From Piscirickettsia litoralis (GTDB lineage: Bacteria > Pseudomonadota > Gammaproteobacteria > Piscirickettsiales > Piscirickettsiaceae): a DNA stretch of 64,000 nucleotides. Shown here in pieces: positions 9,538 to 22,738 of the stretch. The position numbers were made by a program, and so were the translations under genes. Where the stretch lies: positions 1,796,693 to 1,860,692 of the forward strand of contig NZ_MDTU01000001.1 of NCBI RefSeq assembly GCF_001720395.1, read 5' to 3'. The notes beneath the pieces are model-generated. The model was not told the origin of the DNA, did not search any database, and worked only from the letters and a program-made list of their open reading frames with translations. Within the stretch, counting starts at the first letter, position 1. Each line of letters starts with the position of its first letter.

Positions 9538-11150
9538 TATAATAGCTCTTCCAACTCTTCCACACCCTTAGCCATTTTGTCTTGCAAGGCTTTAATCCGC
9601 TTTAAAATCTCTTGAGGGGTATCGTATTGTACTTCTTCATAGACCACTTCTTTATAGCGGTTCAGGCTTAAATCAAAATCAGCATCGATAATATTATCAA
9701 TCGACACCATAAAGCTTTGCTCAGTCTTTTTACGCTGATATTCAGGGCTATCGCTATTTGGTGTGCTATCGGCGTTAGTTAGCGTTGAAAAACGAGCGAT
9801 AATATCATCAATATTGCTTTGCTCATGCGTCGGCTGCTCACCATCTTTGAATAATTGAGTACGCTTATCATCCAGTGAGTAACCATCGGCCTGCATATCA
9901 TAAAACCAAACATTATCCGTACCACCACTGTTGGTTTTAGTAAAGATAAGAATCGCGGTGCTCACCCCTGCATATGGTTTAAAGACACCTGAAGGTAGGG
10001 AGATAACCGCCTCTAGCTTTTGTTCTTCAACAATTTTTTTACGGATAGACTTGTGCGCTTTGGTTGAGCCAAATAATACTCCATCAGGGATAATCACCGC
10101 CGCACGACCACCGACTTTTAACATACGCAAAATTAATGCTAAAAAGAGCAACTCTGATTTTTCAGTCGGTTTTTTCTTTTTAACTTCAACTTTAATCTCA
10201 TTGCCATCTTCATCAATTTCAGTTTTGTATTTAACGGCTGTTTTCTTAGTGATAGGATTTTTGCCCAATGCGCGCAATAAATCAGGCGCAACAATATCAA
10301 AATCAACTGAACCTTTAAATGGCGGATTCGCTAAAATTAAGCTGTAAGCTTCAGCGATATTGGCATCACCTTGATCTTGTAAGCTATCACGATAGTAGAC
10401 ACTTGGGTTTTCAATGCCATGCAATAACATATTCATCGCGCCGATGCGTAGCATGTGCTTGTCAAAATCATAACCGGTAAACATTGTGTTATTAAAATGC
10501 TCACGGTTTTTAGTTTTCGGATCATTTAGCTCTTTTTGATGATGCTTTTCCATATATTCGACCGCAGCCATCAAAAAGCCACAAGTGCCAGATGAAGGAT
10601 CACAAATAGTATCCGCCATTTTAGGACGCATTAATTCAACCATCATCTGAATGATATTACGCGGAGTACGAAATTGACCGTTCACTCCAGATTGCTGTAA
10701 TTTACTTAATAAATATTCGTACAGGTCACCTTTAGTGTCTTTATCATTCATATCGATTGCACTAAGAAGCTGCACCACCTGATCTAATAACTTCGCTGAG
10801 GGAATCATAAAAATCGCGTCTTTCATATGCTCAGCAAAGCTTCCCTTATCTTGCAAGGATTTAATCTTAGGAAACACCTTATCACGCACAATTTCCATCA
10901 TCACATCTGGATCAGTATCTTTAAAATCACTCCAACGTAGCGCTTTCTCGTCTGGCCCGAACGTTGGATTAACCAAAGCCTTTCCTGTCGCTCGAGCACG
11001 AAGTTCTGCGGTACGTTGTAACTCATCTAAGCGACGAATAAATAGCAGGTAAGAAATTTGCTCAATCACAGAAATGGGGTTAGCAACACCACCCGTCCAA
11101 AACATTTCCCAAACTTGGTCGATCTGATTACGAATTTTACCTGTAAGCAT
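9537..11150 (-). CDS. hsdM: Type I restriction-modification DNA methyltransferase subunit
   Basis: N6-adenine methyltransferase subunit. The N-terminal helical HsdM_N domain begins LTGKIRNQIDQVWEMFW. The SAM-binding motif I, DPSSGTCGFL, lies near residue 185 and the catalytic motif IV, ANPPF, near 272. I start at the ATG at 11150, preceded by AAGAG, because the family begins at the LTGKI stretch; the open frame extends nine codons further up. An insert rich in Lys (EIKVEVKKKKPTEKSE) sits after motif IV. It is the first gene of the hsdM-hsdS-hsdR-hrgA-like unit, with its promoter somewhere in the AT-rich 11151-11325 interval. Confidence 0.95.
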   Translation of the reverse strand: MLTGKIRNQIDQVWEMFWTGGVANPISVIEQISYLLFIRRLDELQRTAELRARATGKALVNPTFGPDEKALRWSDFKDTDPDVMMEIVRDKVFPKIKSLQDKGSFAEHMKDAIFMIPSAKLLDQVVQLLSAIDMNDKDTKGDLYEYLLSKLQQSGVNGQFRTPRNIIQMMVELMRPKMADTICDPSSGTCGFLMAAVEYMEKHHQKELNDPKTKNREHFNNTMFTGYDFDKHMLRIGAMNMLLHGIENPSVYYRDSLQDQGDANIAEAYSLILANPPFKGSVDFDIVAPDLLRALGKNPITKKTAVKYKTEIDEDGNEIKVEVKKKKPTEKSELLFLALILRMLKVGGRAAVIIPDGVLFGSTKAHKSIRKKIVEEQKLEAVISLPSGVFKPYAGVSTAILIFTKTNSGGTDNVWFYDMQADGYSLDDKRTQLFKDGEQPTHEQSNIDDIIARFSTLTNADSTPNSDSPEYQRKKTEQSFMVSIDNIIDADFDLSLNRYKEVVYEEVQYDTPQEILKRIKALQDKMAKGVEELEELL

Positions 11151-11326
11151 TATGAGAACTCTTATTATTAATAACAAACATCAAAATAATCATATTGGAC
11201 TGATTTTATTACATAAGTGCTTGTTAAGATAGCTTTATCGATTTTTTATTATAAAATCTAACAAAAAATGCCAGATGACAATCAAATAAAAACAACATCT
11301 TAAACTTAAAGGCATCTTCAAAAAAT

Positions 11327-11350
11327 AAAAAAGAGGCTCAAGGCCTCTTT
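11327..11350 (-). terminator. Rho-independent terminator of glmU-glmS
   Basis: Perfect 8-bp stem, AAAGAGGC (11330-11337) and GCCTCTTT (11343-11350), with a 5-base loop. On the minus strand it is followed by a run of Ts, 28 bp after the glmS stop codon. Confidence 0.85.
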
Positions 11351-11377
11351 ACATGCGAATACCTATATATACTCGAG

Positions 11378-13213
11378 TTATTCCACTGTCACACTCTTAG
11401 CCAAATTCCTCGGCTGATCAATATTCTCACCTTTCTCAAGGGCGACATAATAAGATAGTAATTGCAGCGGAATATTATAAGTTAGTGGCGCAAGATGCTC
11501 ATGTTTAATGGCCGGGACAATGATTTTTTTCGCAGGAAGATTAAATTTAGGTGCTAAAGCTTCGTCAATAATTGCATAAAGCTTACCGCCACGGGTAATC
11601 ACTTCATTAAGGTTAGAAATTAACTTTTCCATGAGAAGCTCATCGTGATTAATCATGGTAATCACTGGCATATTCTCATCAACCAAAGCTAGCGGCCCGT
11701 GCTTTAACTCACCTGCTGGATAAGCTTCAGCGTGAATATAAGAAATTTCCTTAAGTTTTAACGCCCCTTCCATTGCAATCGGGAATAACTCACCACGACC
11801 TAAAAATAGTGCATGGTTTTTATCCTTAAAATCACCAGCAATGTTTTTAATTTGCTCTGCTGTTTTTAAAGCCAACTCAATATGTTCGCTTAAGTCGGCA
11901 AATAATAGCTCAGTATCCACGCCTTTAAGCTCGGGCGCACCGCGATGCATCGCTAACGCTAAAACAAGCTGTAATAAAGTCACCATTTGGGTTGTAAAGG
12001 CTTTGGTCGAAGCAACGCTGACTTCAGCACCGGCTGCCGTTAAAAACGAAACATCAGACTCACGAACGAGCGAGCTATGGGCAACATTACACACGGCCAT
12101 CGTTGCAACATAACCGAGGGTTTGTGCCTTACGAAGTGCGGCCAGCGTATCTGCCGTTTCACCGGATTGGGAAATCGTTAAAAATAACGTATCATTATCA
12201 ACCATTTGACGGCGATAGCGATATTCACTAGCAATATCCACCTTAGTGGCAATGCCAGCGATTTGTTCGAACCATTCAGCAGCCACTAAGCCAACATGAT
12301 AACTCGAGCCACAAGCGACAATTTGTACGCGTTTGGTTTTAGAAAAAATCGCGGCATGTTGACGACTGACAGCCTGAGCTAGGGTAGAGCCTTGTGGCAT
12401 TAAACGCTCTATTGTTGTTTGTACGACATGCGGCTGTTCATAAATTTCTTTAAGCATATAGTGATCAAAATCACCTTTATCTGCATGATCTACCTGTAAG
12501 TTTTCATGCTGAATTTCTCTTTTAACTAAATCACCTTCATTATTATAAACTGTGATAGTATTTAATGTAATTTCAGCAACATCACCTTCTTCTAGGTAAA
12601 TAAATTCTTCGGTTAAGTGCCCTAATGATAAACTATCTGAGGAAATATAATTTTCATTCTCACCTACGCCAATCACCAATGGCGAACCTGAGCGAATCAC
12701 ATACATTTTATCCGCTATTTGGCTATCGATCATCGCAATGGCATACGCACCATGAAAGGTTCTACTAGCCTTGAGCAAAGCTTCTACTGGTGATTTGCTT
12801 GTCTTTAATGCATGATGAATAAAGTGAACAGCAACTTCGGTATCTGTAGTTGATTCGAAATTATAGCCTTCTTTTTCTAACTCTTTTCTTAATTCTAGGT
12901 AATTTTCAATGATGCCATTGTGAACAATAGCGATATTTCCTGATTTATGCGGGTGCGCGTTTTCAACACTAGGTTCACCATGAGTTGCCCAGCGGGTATG
13001 TGCAATTCCAACGCTTGCTTTTTCCAAATCAAAAGCAGCAACTTCTGCCTCTAAATTTGCAACTTTTCCTAAACTACGAATACGGGTGATCTCATTATTT
13101 TGGATAACAGCAATACCCGCCGAGTCATAGCCACGATATTCTAAGCGTTTTAAGCCATTGATTAAAAATTCAACACAAGGTTTTGTCGAGACTTTACCTA
13201 CAATTCCACACAT
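11378..13213 (-). CDS. glmS: Glutamine-fructose-6-phosphate aminotransferase (isomerizing)
   Basis: Makes glucosamine-6-phosphate from fructose-6-phosphate and glutamine, the first step toward UDP-GlcNAc. It starts MCGIVG, so the amidotransferase nucleophile is Cys2. The glutaminase domain (1 to about 240) includes HTRWATHG and the acceptor half has two SIS domains (VACGSSYH, SQSGETADT, then LGRGELFPIAMEGALKLKE). The protein ends in the typical PRNLAKSVTVE. Its 611 residues match E. coli (609). It lies 5 bp after glmU, so the two are co-transcribed and supply the precursor for the mur genes further right. Confidence 0.97.
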   Translation of the reverse strand: MCGIVGKVSTKPCVEFLINGLKRLEYRGYDSAGIAVIQNNEITRIRSLGKVANLEAEVAAFDLEKASVGIAHTRWATHGEPSVENAHPHKSGNIAIVHNGIIENYLELRKELEKEGYNFESTTDTEVAVHFIHHALKTSKSPVEALLKASRTFHGAYAIAMIDSQIADKMYVIRSGSPLVIGVGENENYISSDSLSLGHLTEEFIYLEEGDVAEITLNTITVYNNEGDLVKREIQHENLQVDHADKGDFDHYMLKEIYEQPHVVQTTIERLMPQGSTLAQAVSRQHAAIFSKTKRVQIVACGSSYHVGLVAAEWFEQIAGIATKVDIASEYRYRRQMVDNDTLFLTISQSGETADTLAALRKAQTLGYVATMAVCNVAHSSLVRESDVSFLTAAGAEVSVASTKAFTTQMVTLLQLVLALAMHRGAPELKGVDTELLFADLSEHIELALKTAEQIKNIAGDFKDKNHALFLGRGELFPIAMEGALKLKEISYIHAEAYPAGELKHGPLALVDENMPVITMINHDELLMEKLISNLNEVITRGGKLYAIIDEALAPKFNLPAKKIIVPAIKHEHLAPLTYNIPLQLLSYYVALEKGENIDQPRNLAKSVTVE

Positions 13214-13218
13214 CGTAT

Positions 13219-14589
13219 CTATCCTATTTCATTTTTTTCAGGGCGTTGCCAATTAAAAGACTTTTGCTTAGTTCTAGCTACTGTGAGCTGATCTTCAGGT
13301 ACATGACGACTCACCGTTGACCCGGCACCGATCATGGCATTCACGCCCACTTCAATCGGTGCAACGAGCACACAATTCGAGCCGACAAAGGCCTTATCAT
13401 TAATAATTGTCTGGTGTTTATTCACGCCATCATAATTACAAGTAATTGCACCGGCACCAATATTGACTCCGGCACCGACAATGCTATCTCCAATATAGCT
13501 TAAATGATTCGCCTTGCTTGCTACGCCAATTGTTGATTTTTTCACTTCAACAAAATTGCCAATACGCGCCTTTTCTTGTAATTTTGTTTCAGGGCGTAAA
13601 CGAGCAAAAGGACCAACCTCTGCATCTCTTGCTATTTCAGAATTTTCAATCACACTATAGGCTTTTATATGGACATTATCGGCAATTTTAGAATTTTTTA
13701 TAATTACACCCGGCTCGATAATACAATTTTTACCGATAGCGACATTACCCGCTAAAACAACATTAATGTCGACGCCGGTATCTTGACCGATAGTCACATC
13801 ACCGCGTATATCAAGTCGGCTTGGATCTGCAAGGTAAACACCTGCAAGCATGAGTTGTTGTGCTTTTTTATCCTGATAGCAACGCTCTAGCTTTGCTAGT
13901 TGCACTCGCGTATTCACGCCTTCAATTTCAATTGGATCTTTTGCCTTTACAGCATTTACATTAACCGCTTGCTCTAGTGCTTTTTCAACTAAATCAGTTA
14001 AATAATATTCTTTTTGATTATTATTATTTTCTAATTTATTGATATTATCTTTCAAAAAATCAATTGGAAATATAAACACACCACTATTTATTTCTACTAT
14101 TTTTTTCTGCAAATCAGTCGCATCTTTTTCTTCGATGATTTGCTTCACTTGCTTCGCAGAATCGCGCACAATTCTGCCATAACCATAAGGGTTAGCGACA
14201 TCAGCAGTGAGCACACCAACACTGTCATTATCTACACGTGTCACTAAACGTTGCACTGTTTCTTCGGATAATAACGGTACATCTGCATTTAACACCAAAC
14301 AGCGCGCTGTTTTCACCTCATCCATTGCAGCCCGTACTGCATCACCAGTGCCTAACTGTTCTTGTTGTTTTGCCCAAACAAGATCCGTTTGATTTGCTAA
14401 TGCCGCTTGTAATTGCTCGCCGCCATGACCATAAACGATAATAATTTTTTTAGGAGTTAGTGAGCGGGCTAAATCCGTCACATGGTTAATTAGCGGCTTA
14501 CCCGCCAACGGGTGTAATACTTTAGGTAGGCTAGAGCGCATGCGTGTTCCCTGGCCTGCTGCTAGAATAACCACAGTTAACGATGACAT
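13219..14589 (-). CDS. glmU: Bifunctional GlcNAc-1-P uridyltransferase / glucosamine-1-P acetyltransferase
   Basis: Last two steps of UDP-GlcNAc synthesis in the cytoplasm. The N-terminal nucleotidyltransferase domain opens with LAAGQGTRMRSSLPKVLHP. The C-terminal half is a left-handed beta-helix of hexapeptide repeats with the acetyltransferase motifs ARLRPETKL, KANHLSYIGD and GAGAITCNYDG. Length is 456 residues, identical to E. coli GlmU. A strong Shine-Dalgarno, GGAGGT, stands 5 bases before the ATG. It is separated from atpC by a terminator hairpin, so it probably has its own promoter or depends on read-through. Confidence 0.97.
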   Translation of the reverse strand: MSSLTVVILAAGQGTRMRSSLPKVLHPLAGKPLINHVTDLARSLTPKKIIIVYGHGGEQLQAALANQTDLVWAKQQEQLGTGDAVRAAMDEVKTARCLVLNADVPLLSEETVQRLVTRVDNDSVGVLTADVANPYGYGRIVRDSAKQVKQIIEEKDATDLQKKIVEINSGVFIFPIDFLKDNINKLENNNNQKEYYLTDLVEKALEQAVNVNAVKAKDPIEIEGVNTRVQLAKLERCYQDKKAQQLMLAGVYLADPSRLDIRGDVTIGQDTGVDINVVLAGNVAIGKNCIIEPGVIIKNSKIADNVHIKAYSVIENSEIARDAEVGPFARLRPETKLQEKARIGNFVEVKKSTIGVASKANHLSYIGDSIVGAGVNIGAGAITCNYDGVNKHQTIINDKAFVGSNCVLVAPIEVGVNAMIGAGSTVSRHVPEDQLTVARTKQKSFNWQRPEKNEIG

Positions 14590-14609
14590 TTCTTACCTCC
14601 AATAATAGC

Positions 14610-14640
14610 AAAAGGCGGGGTTGACCCGCCTTTTTATTTT
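14610..14640 (-). terminator. Probable terminator of the atp operon
   Basis: GC-rich stem AAAGGCGGG / CCCGCCTTT (14611-14619 and 14625-14633) with a 5-base loop, between the atpC stop and glmU. Followed on the minus strand by TTTTGCTATT, a moderate U-tract. The stem is also flanked by Ts on the plus strand. Confidence 0.75.
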
Positions 14641-14662
14641 AACAGCTTTTCAGTGCTAATCA

Positions 14663-15091
14663 TTAATGTTGTTTTAACTGGTTTAAGTATTGCAGCATTC
14701 TAAGTTGTGCCGCAGCTTCTGCCAGGTGCTTTTGTGCTTTTGCATGATCAAACTGACTTGCGCCTTTATCAGCAAGCAAAGCTTCAGCACGCTCTTTCGC
14801 TTCTCGTGCTGCACCTTCGTTTAAGTCATGAGCACGAATCACCGTATCCGCTAAGATAATCACCTCATCGGGTTGAACTTCAAGAAACCCACCAGAGACA
14901 TAAAGCGTTTCTTCTTCACTGCCTTCTCGTTGGATTCTTAAAGTGCCTGGCTCAACCGTCGTTAGCAACTGTGCATGGCCTGGAGTAATACCAACCTCAC
15001 CTAAGCCACCCCGCGCAATCACCATCGTCGCCTCGCCTGAGAAGATTTCACCTTCTACACTCGCAACGCGAACCTTTAATAATGCAGTCAT
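14663..15091 (-). CDS. atpC: ATP synthase F1 subunit epsilon
   Basis: Central-stalk subunit, 142 residues (E. coli 139). The N-terminal beta-sandwich contains GEVGITPGHAQLLTTVEPG and YVSGGFLEVQPDEVIILADT. The C-terminal helical hairpin, which can inhibit ATP hydrolysis, spans about 92-142. Last gene of the minus-strand atpIBEFHAGDC operon and followed by a hairpin terminator. Confidence 0.96.
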   Translation of the reverse strand: MTALLKVRVASVEGEIFSGEATMVIARGGLGEVGITPGHAQLLTTVEPGTLRIQREGSEEETLYVSGGFLEVQPDEVIILADTVIRAHDLNEGAAREAKERAEALLADKGASQFDHAKAQKHLAEAAAQLRMLQYLNQLKQH

Positions 15092-15113
15092 GATAATCTC
15101 CTAAGCACAGCTG

Positions 15114-16535
<1,422 letters not shown>

Positions 16536-17397
16536 TTAAACTGCCGCAGCACCAGAAACAATCTCAGAAAGCTCCTGAGTAATTGCCGCCTGTCGTGCTT
16601 TGTTATATTTCAGTTTGAGTTTGTGGATCATATCCGTCGCATTATCTGTGGCATTTTTCATGGCAACCATACGAGCTGCTTGCTCACAGGCAATATTCTC
16701 AACAACACCCTGATAAACTTGAGACTCGATATAACGAACCATGAGCTGATCGAGCAATTCTTTTGCTTCAGGTTCGTAAATATAGTCCCAAAAATGCTTT
16801 AATTTCTCATCTTCAGCAGGCACCAGAGGCAATAACTGGGTTATCGTTGGTGTTTGCGTGATTGAATTAACAAAGTCATTTGTTGCCAAATACAAGCGAT
16901 CCAATTTATTCTCTGCATAGGCATCAAGCATCACTTTCACCGAACCGATCAAGCTTTCAACTTTAGGTTGATCGCCTAAATGATTCGATGTTGCAACGAC
17001 ATTGGCATGGCAATAGTGAAAGAAATTCTCTGCTTTTACACCAATCGCACAAATATCGACCTCAATTCCTTGATCATCCCACTCTTTTAGTGACGTGAGT
17101 AGCTTGCGAAATAAATTTAAATTTAAACCGCCACACAAGCCACGATCCGTGGAAATCACGATATAACCCACACGTTTGACTTCATGCTGCTTCATATAAG
17201 CATTCATGTACTCGGGGTGAGACAAACTAATATGCCCCACAACTTCACGCATACGCTGAGCATAAGGTTTGGTGGCAGACATGCGATCACGTGCTTTACG
17301 CATCTTGCTTGCCGCCATTAATTCCATTGCTTTTGTAATTTTTTTTGGTATTCTGTACGCTTGAAATCTTTGTCTTAATTTCTTTTCCGACAGCCAT
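16536..17397 (-). CDS. atpG: ATP synthase F1 subunit gamma, one frameshift near the start
   Basis: Rotor shaft subunit. The unbroken frame from 17327 gives 263 residues beginning [16 protein letters not shown] and lacks the conserved first 23 residues. These are encoded just upstream from an ATG at 17397 ([19 protein letters not shown], then [11 protein letters not shown]) if the 8-base run at 17339-17346 is read as 7. The repaired protein is 286 residues, against 287 in E. coli. The C-terminus [20 protein letters not shown] is typical. Since the subunit is indispensable for the rotor, an error in the sequence is likelier than a real break. Confidence 0.95.
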
Positions 17398-17422
17398 TAG
17401 AATACCTTAATTAAATTAAAAT

Positions 17423-18964
17423 TTACCAAGTTTGCGTTTCTTTGAATTGAGTGACGACACGCTTGAGCTCAGCTTCGATTTCAGCGCTATAGGCACCTTT
17501 TTCATTGATTTTCGCCATTAAATCTTTTTCTTGGTCATTAAAGTACGCTAATAATGCTGTCTCAAAGTTAACCACTTGATTGACATCTACATCATCAAGA
17601 AAGCCCTTTTCAGCCGCATAAAGGGCCAGACCCATCTCAGCGATAGAAAGAGGAGAGTATTGCTTTTGCTTCATCAACTCCATCATGCGTTGACCACGCT
17701 CAAGCTGCTTACGCGTTACATCGTCTAAATCTGATGCAAATTGCGAAAACGCTTCGAGTTCACGATATTGAGCAAGAGCAAGACGAACACCACCACCGAG
17801 CTTCTTAATGATTTTAGTCTGCGCTGCACCACCGACACGCGATACAGAAATACCTGCATTAATTGCCGGGCGAATACCGGCGGCAAATAAACCAGTTTCC
17901 AAGAAAATCTGACCGTCAGTGATCGAAATCACGTTCGTTGGTACAAAGGCAGAAACGTCCCCTGCTTGCGTTTCAATAATCGGCAATGCCGTTAACGATC
18001 CAGTTTTACCTTTTACTTTCCCGTCGGTCATTTTTTCGACGTATTCAGCGTTCACGCGCGCAGCACGTTCAAGAAGGCGTGAGTGCAAATAGAATACATC
18101 CCCCGGATAAGCTTCACGCCCTGGCGGACGACGGAGTAATAATGATACTTGACGATAAGCCCAAGCTTGCTTAGTTAAATCATCATAAATAATTAAAGCG
18201 TCTTCGCCTTTATCACGATAGTATTCACCCATCGCACAACCGGCATAAGGTGCTAAAAACTGAAGTGCCGCTGAATCAGAAGCGGAAGCCGCAACAACGG
18301 TCGTGTATTCCATCGCGCCATGCTCTTCGAGCTTACGGACAATATTTGCAATAGAAGAGGCTTTTTGGCCGATGGCAACATAAACGCATTTAACGTTTTT
18401 GCCTTTTTGGTTAATAATCGTATCGATTGCAATCGCCGTTTTACCCGTCTGACGGTCACCAATGATCAACTCACGCTGACCACGGCCGACAGGGACCATC
18501 GCATCAATACATTTCAAACCAGTTTGTAGCGGTTCATCGACACTTTTACGTGTAATGACGCCAGGTGCCACTTTTTCTACCGGCGAAAAGTCTTTAGCTT
18601 CGTGCGGCCCTTTACCATCGATGGCATTACCCAACGTATCAACCACACGGCCGAGCAAAGCTTCACCAACAGGCACTTCTAAGATATGCCCTGTACACTG
18701 AACCTTATCGCCTTCGGTTAAGTCTTCATAAGGTCCGAGGACCACCGCACCGACAGAGTCACGCTCAAGGTTTAAAGCCAATGCAAAGCGTGAATTAGAG
18801 AGTTTAATCATCTCTCCCATTGTCACGTCTTCTAGGCCATGAATACGTAAAATGCCGTCTTTAATACTAACAATTGTACCTTCAGTATGTGATTCTGAAG
18901 TTGCGTCAAAATCTTTAATGCGCTCTTTAATAAGATCACTGATTTCTGTTGAATCTAAACGCAT
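17423..18964 (-). CDS. atpA: ATP synthase F1 subunit alpha
   Basis: Non-catalytic nucleotide-binding subunit, exactly 513 residues as in E. coli. P-loop [15 protein letters not shown], Walker [11 protein letters not shown], and the family signature [13 protein letters not shown]. The N-terminal stretch [16 protein letters not shown] is the stator-binding helix that contacts the delta subunit. It follows atpH by 16 bp and precedes atpG by 25 bp (to the repaired start). Confidence 0.98.
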   Translation of the reverse strand: MRLDSTEISDLIKERIKDFDATSESHTEGTIVSIKDGILRIHGLEDVTMGEMIKLSNSRFALALNLERDSVGAVVLGPYEDLTEGDKVQCTGHILEVPVGEALLGRVVDTLGNAIDGKGPHEAKDFSPVEKVAPGVITRKSVDEPLQTGLKCIDAMVPVGRGQRELIIGDRQTGKTAIAIDTIINQKGKNVKCVYVAIGQKASSIANIVRKLEEHGAMEYTTVVAASASDSAALQFLAPYAGCAMGEYYRDKGEDALIIYDDLTKQAWAYRQVSLLLRRPPGREAYPGDVFYLHSRLLERAARVNAEYVEKMTDGKVKGKTGSLTALPIIETQAGDVSAFVPTNVISITDGQIFLETGLFAAGIRPAINAGISVSRVGGAAQTKIIKKLGGGVRLALAQYRELEAFSQFASDLDDVTRKQLERGQRMMELMKQKQYSPLSIAEMGLALYAAEKGFLDDVDVNQVVNFETALLAYFNDQEKDLMAKINEKGAYSAEIEAELKRVVTQFKETQTW

Positions 18965-18980
18965 AGTTCACCCTCAAATA

Positions 18981-19508
18981 TTATAACGTCAACGCGCTTG
19001 CTAAACGTTCAAGCTTGCCTTTAACCGAACCATCAATCACTTCATCACCGACTTGGATTATTGCACCGCCAATTAAAGCGCCATTTACAGAACAATCCAG
19101 TTTAACTTGGCGAGAGTACTTTTTCTCTAATGCTGCAGCAATTTTTTCCTGCTCTGCTGATGCTAATGCAAATGCACTGGTTACCGTTGCATTTAACAGA
19201 CGCTCAGCCTCTGCTCGATACGCTTCATACAACTCTTTAATCGCAGGCAAACAGGCTAAGCGATTTTTTTCTGCAAGCAACTTAACCAAGTTAGTTGCCT
19301 CTGCATCAAGCACTTTGCTAGCAATTTCTAAAAACCACATGGCTTTTTTTTCTACTGAAAACGCTGGATTATTCAAAATCGCCGCTGTTGTCGGCACCGT
19401 TGCAATATCACTTAAGGTCGATAAAACATCAGACCAAAATGGACAGCGCTGGCTTTCTCTAGCAAGTTCAAAGATAGCTTTAGCATAAGGTCTAGCGACA
19501 ATTTCCAT
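18981..19508 (-). CDS. atpH: ATP synthase F1 subunit delta
   Basis: Stator subunit linking F1 alpha to the b-subunit stalk, 175 residues (E. coli 177). N-terminal helical bundle starting IVARPYAKAIFELA; the C-terminal domain contains DCSVNGALIGGAIIQVGDEVIDGS, close to the family signature. Position between atpF and atpA is the canonical one. Confidence 0.96.
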   Translation of the reverse strand: MEIVARPYAKAIFELARESQRCPFWSDVLSTLSDIATVPTTAAILNNPAFSVEKKAMWFLEIASKVLDAEATNLVKLLAEKNRLACLPAIKELYEAYRAEAERLLNATVTSAFALASAEQEKIAAALEKKYSRQVKLDCSVNGALIGGAIIQVGDEVIDGSVKGKLERLASALTL

Positions 19509-19519
19509 GACTAAACCGC

Positions 19520-19990
19520 CTAAAATTCTTTAACAAGCTTATCTAAAAGCTCTTTGTTTGCCGCTTGATCGATACTACGTTCCAGAATTTTTTCCGTACC
19601 TGCCAATGCAATATCAACAAGCTGTAAGCGCAAAACTTCTTTCGCTTGAGCGGTTTCTTGCTCAATCTCAGCTTTCGCCGCAGCAACAATACGCGCACCC
19701 TCTTGGCGAGCATCTTCCTTAGCATCTTCAACAATACGATGTGCACGTTGATTCGCTTTATCTAAGATCGATGCTGTTTGTGCTTTTGCATCTCTTAAAA
19801 TGCCTGCAGCTTGATGATTCGCAAGCTCTAATGCTTTCTTACCTGCATCAGCCGCTTCCAAACCTTTGGCAATAGTCTCACGGCGCTCATTCAGCGCCTT
19901 CATAATTGGCGGTAGAACCCATCGCCAAGTCGCTAAAACAAATAGGAGAAATGCAATCATTTGTCCTATCAGGGTCGCGTTTAAGTTCAT
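19520..19990 (-). CDS. atpF: ATP synthase Fo subunit b
   Basis: Peripheral stalk subunit, 156 residues as in E. coli. A single N-terminal membrane helix (MNLNATLIGQMIAFLLFVL...) is followed by a long charged coiled coil rich in Ala, Glu and Lys, which dimerises and binds the delta subunit. Confidence 0.96.
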   Translation of the reverse strand: MNLNATLIGQMIAFLLFVLATWRWVLPPIMKALNERRETIAKGLEAADAGKKALELANHQAAGILRDAKAQTASILDKANQRAHRIVEDAKEDARQEGARIVAAAKAEIEQETAQAKEVLRLQLVDIALAGTEKILERSIDQAANKELLDKLVKEF

Positions 19991-20043
19991 AAATGTGGCC
20001 CTTATTTCAAATAAAGATTCAAAGTAATCCTAAAGACTTTCAC

Positions 20044-20469
<426 letters not shown>

Positions 20470-20502
20470 TCAAAGTTACACAAAACGTGCAGTTAGTTAA
20501 AA

Positions 20503-21720
<1,218 letters not shown>

Positions 21721-21836
21721 ACTCTCTCCCCTAATACAACACGCAACAACTGATTCTCAGCGAGCAAATTATAATCGCTAATATGATTAGGTTCAACTCC
21801 CTTGCTAAAATAGCAAAGAATCATTAACAATTGCAA

Positions 21837-22724
21837 TCATCGAATATGACTAAGAATACCATCTAACTCATCTAAGCTTGTGTACTCAATAACAAGCTTC
21901 CCCTTACCCTTAGAGCCATGCTTGATGGTTACAGCCGCCCCAAGCTTATCGGTCAAATCATTTTGTAATTTACGCACATCAGGATCCAGTGCTTTTTTTT
22001 CTTTATCTCCCTTACCCTTACCTTCCAGCAGGTTTTTAACCAAGCGCTCGGTTTCACGCACAGATAACCCCCGTGCCACCACCTGACGTGCTGATTGGAT
22101 TTGCTGGTTTTTATCCAGAGAAAGCAAAGCACGCGCATGACCCATTTCCAAATCCCCACGCTCAAGCATGGTTTTTACACTGATTTCAAGCGCCATTAAC
22201 CTCAACAAGTTACTTACCGCAGCGCGTGAACGACCAACCACCTCTGCTACCTGCTGATGCGTCATATCAAACTCATCCACCAAACGCTGTAACGCTGCCG
22301 CCTCTTCAATCGGATTTAAATTTTCACGCTGAATGTTTTCAATTAAAGCCAAAGCTAGAGCAATATCATCAGGAATTTCCCGAATCACCGCCGGAATCGT
22401 CTCTTTACCTGCAAGCTGTGATGCTCGCCAGCGTCTCTCCCCAGCAATAATTTCAAACTTTTCTCCGCCAACAGGGCGAACAACAATCGGTTGAATCACC
22501 CCTTGCTTGCGAATTGATGCTGACAAATTTTCCAGCGCCTCTGGATCCATGTCACGACGCGGCTGATACTGACCGCGTTGCAAAACATCGATCGGCAAAT
22601 ATTTCAAAGCCTCTCGCGTTTTATCTGCTTTTTTACCAATCAATGTGGTATCTAAACTCGCTCCTGACAATAGTGCATCTAAACCTTTTCCCAAACCTCG
22701 GCGCTTTACTGTTTTCGCTGTCAT
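21837..22724 (-). CDS. parB: Chromosome partitioning protein ParB
   Basis: Centromere-binding protein that loads on parS and spreads. The N-terminus KRRGLGKGLDALL is typical of chromosomal ParB. The CTPase/nuclease-fold domain includes GQYQPRRDMD and the arginine-rich GERRWRASQ; the helix-turn-helix follows (MTHQQVAEVVGRSRAAVSNLLRL) and the C-terminus carries the dimerisation domain. The ATG at 22724 is favoured by an upstream AAGGGTGG; the frame reaches a GTG at 22736. It starts 14 bp after parA. Two parS-like palindromes lie in recF. Confidence 0.95.
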   Translation of the reverse strand: MTAKTVKRRGLGKGLDALLSGASLDTTLIGKKADKTREALKYLPIDVLQRGQYQPRRDMDPEALENLSASIRKQGVIQPIVVRPVGGEKFEIIAGERRWRASQLAGKETIPAVIREIPDDIALALALIENIQRENLNPIEEAAALQRLVDEFDMTHQQVAEVVGRSRAAVSNLLRLMALEISVKTMLERGDLEMGHARALLSLDKNQQIQSARQVVARGLSVRETERLVKNLLEGKGKGDKEKKALDPDVRKLQNDLTDKLGAAVTIKHGSKGKGKLVIEYTSLDELDGILSHIR

Positions 22725-22738
22725 CACATTTACCACCC

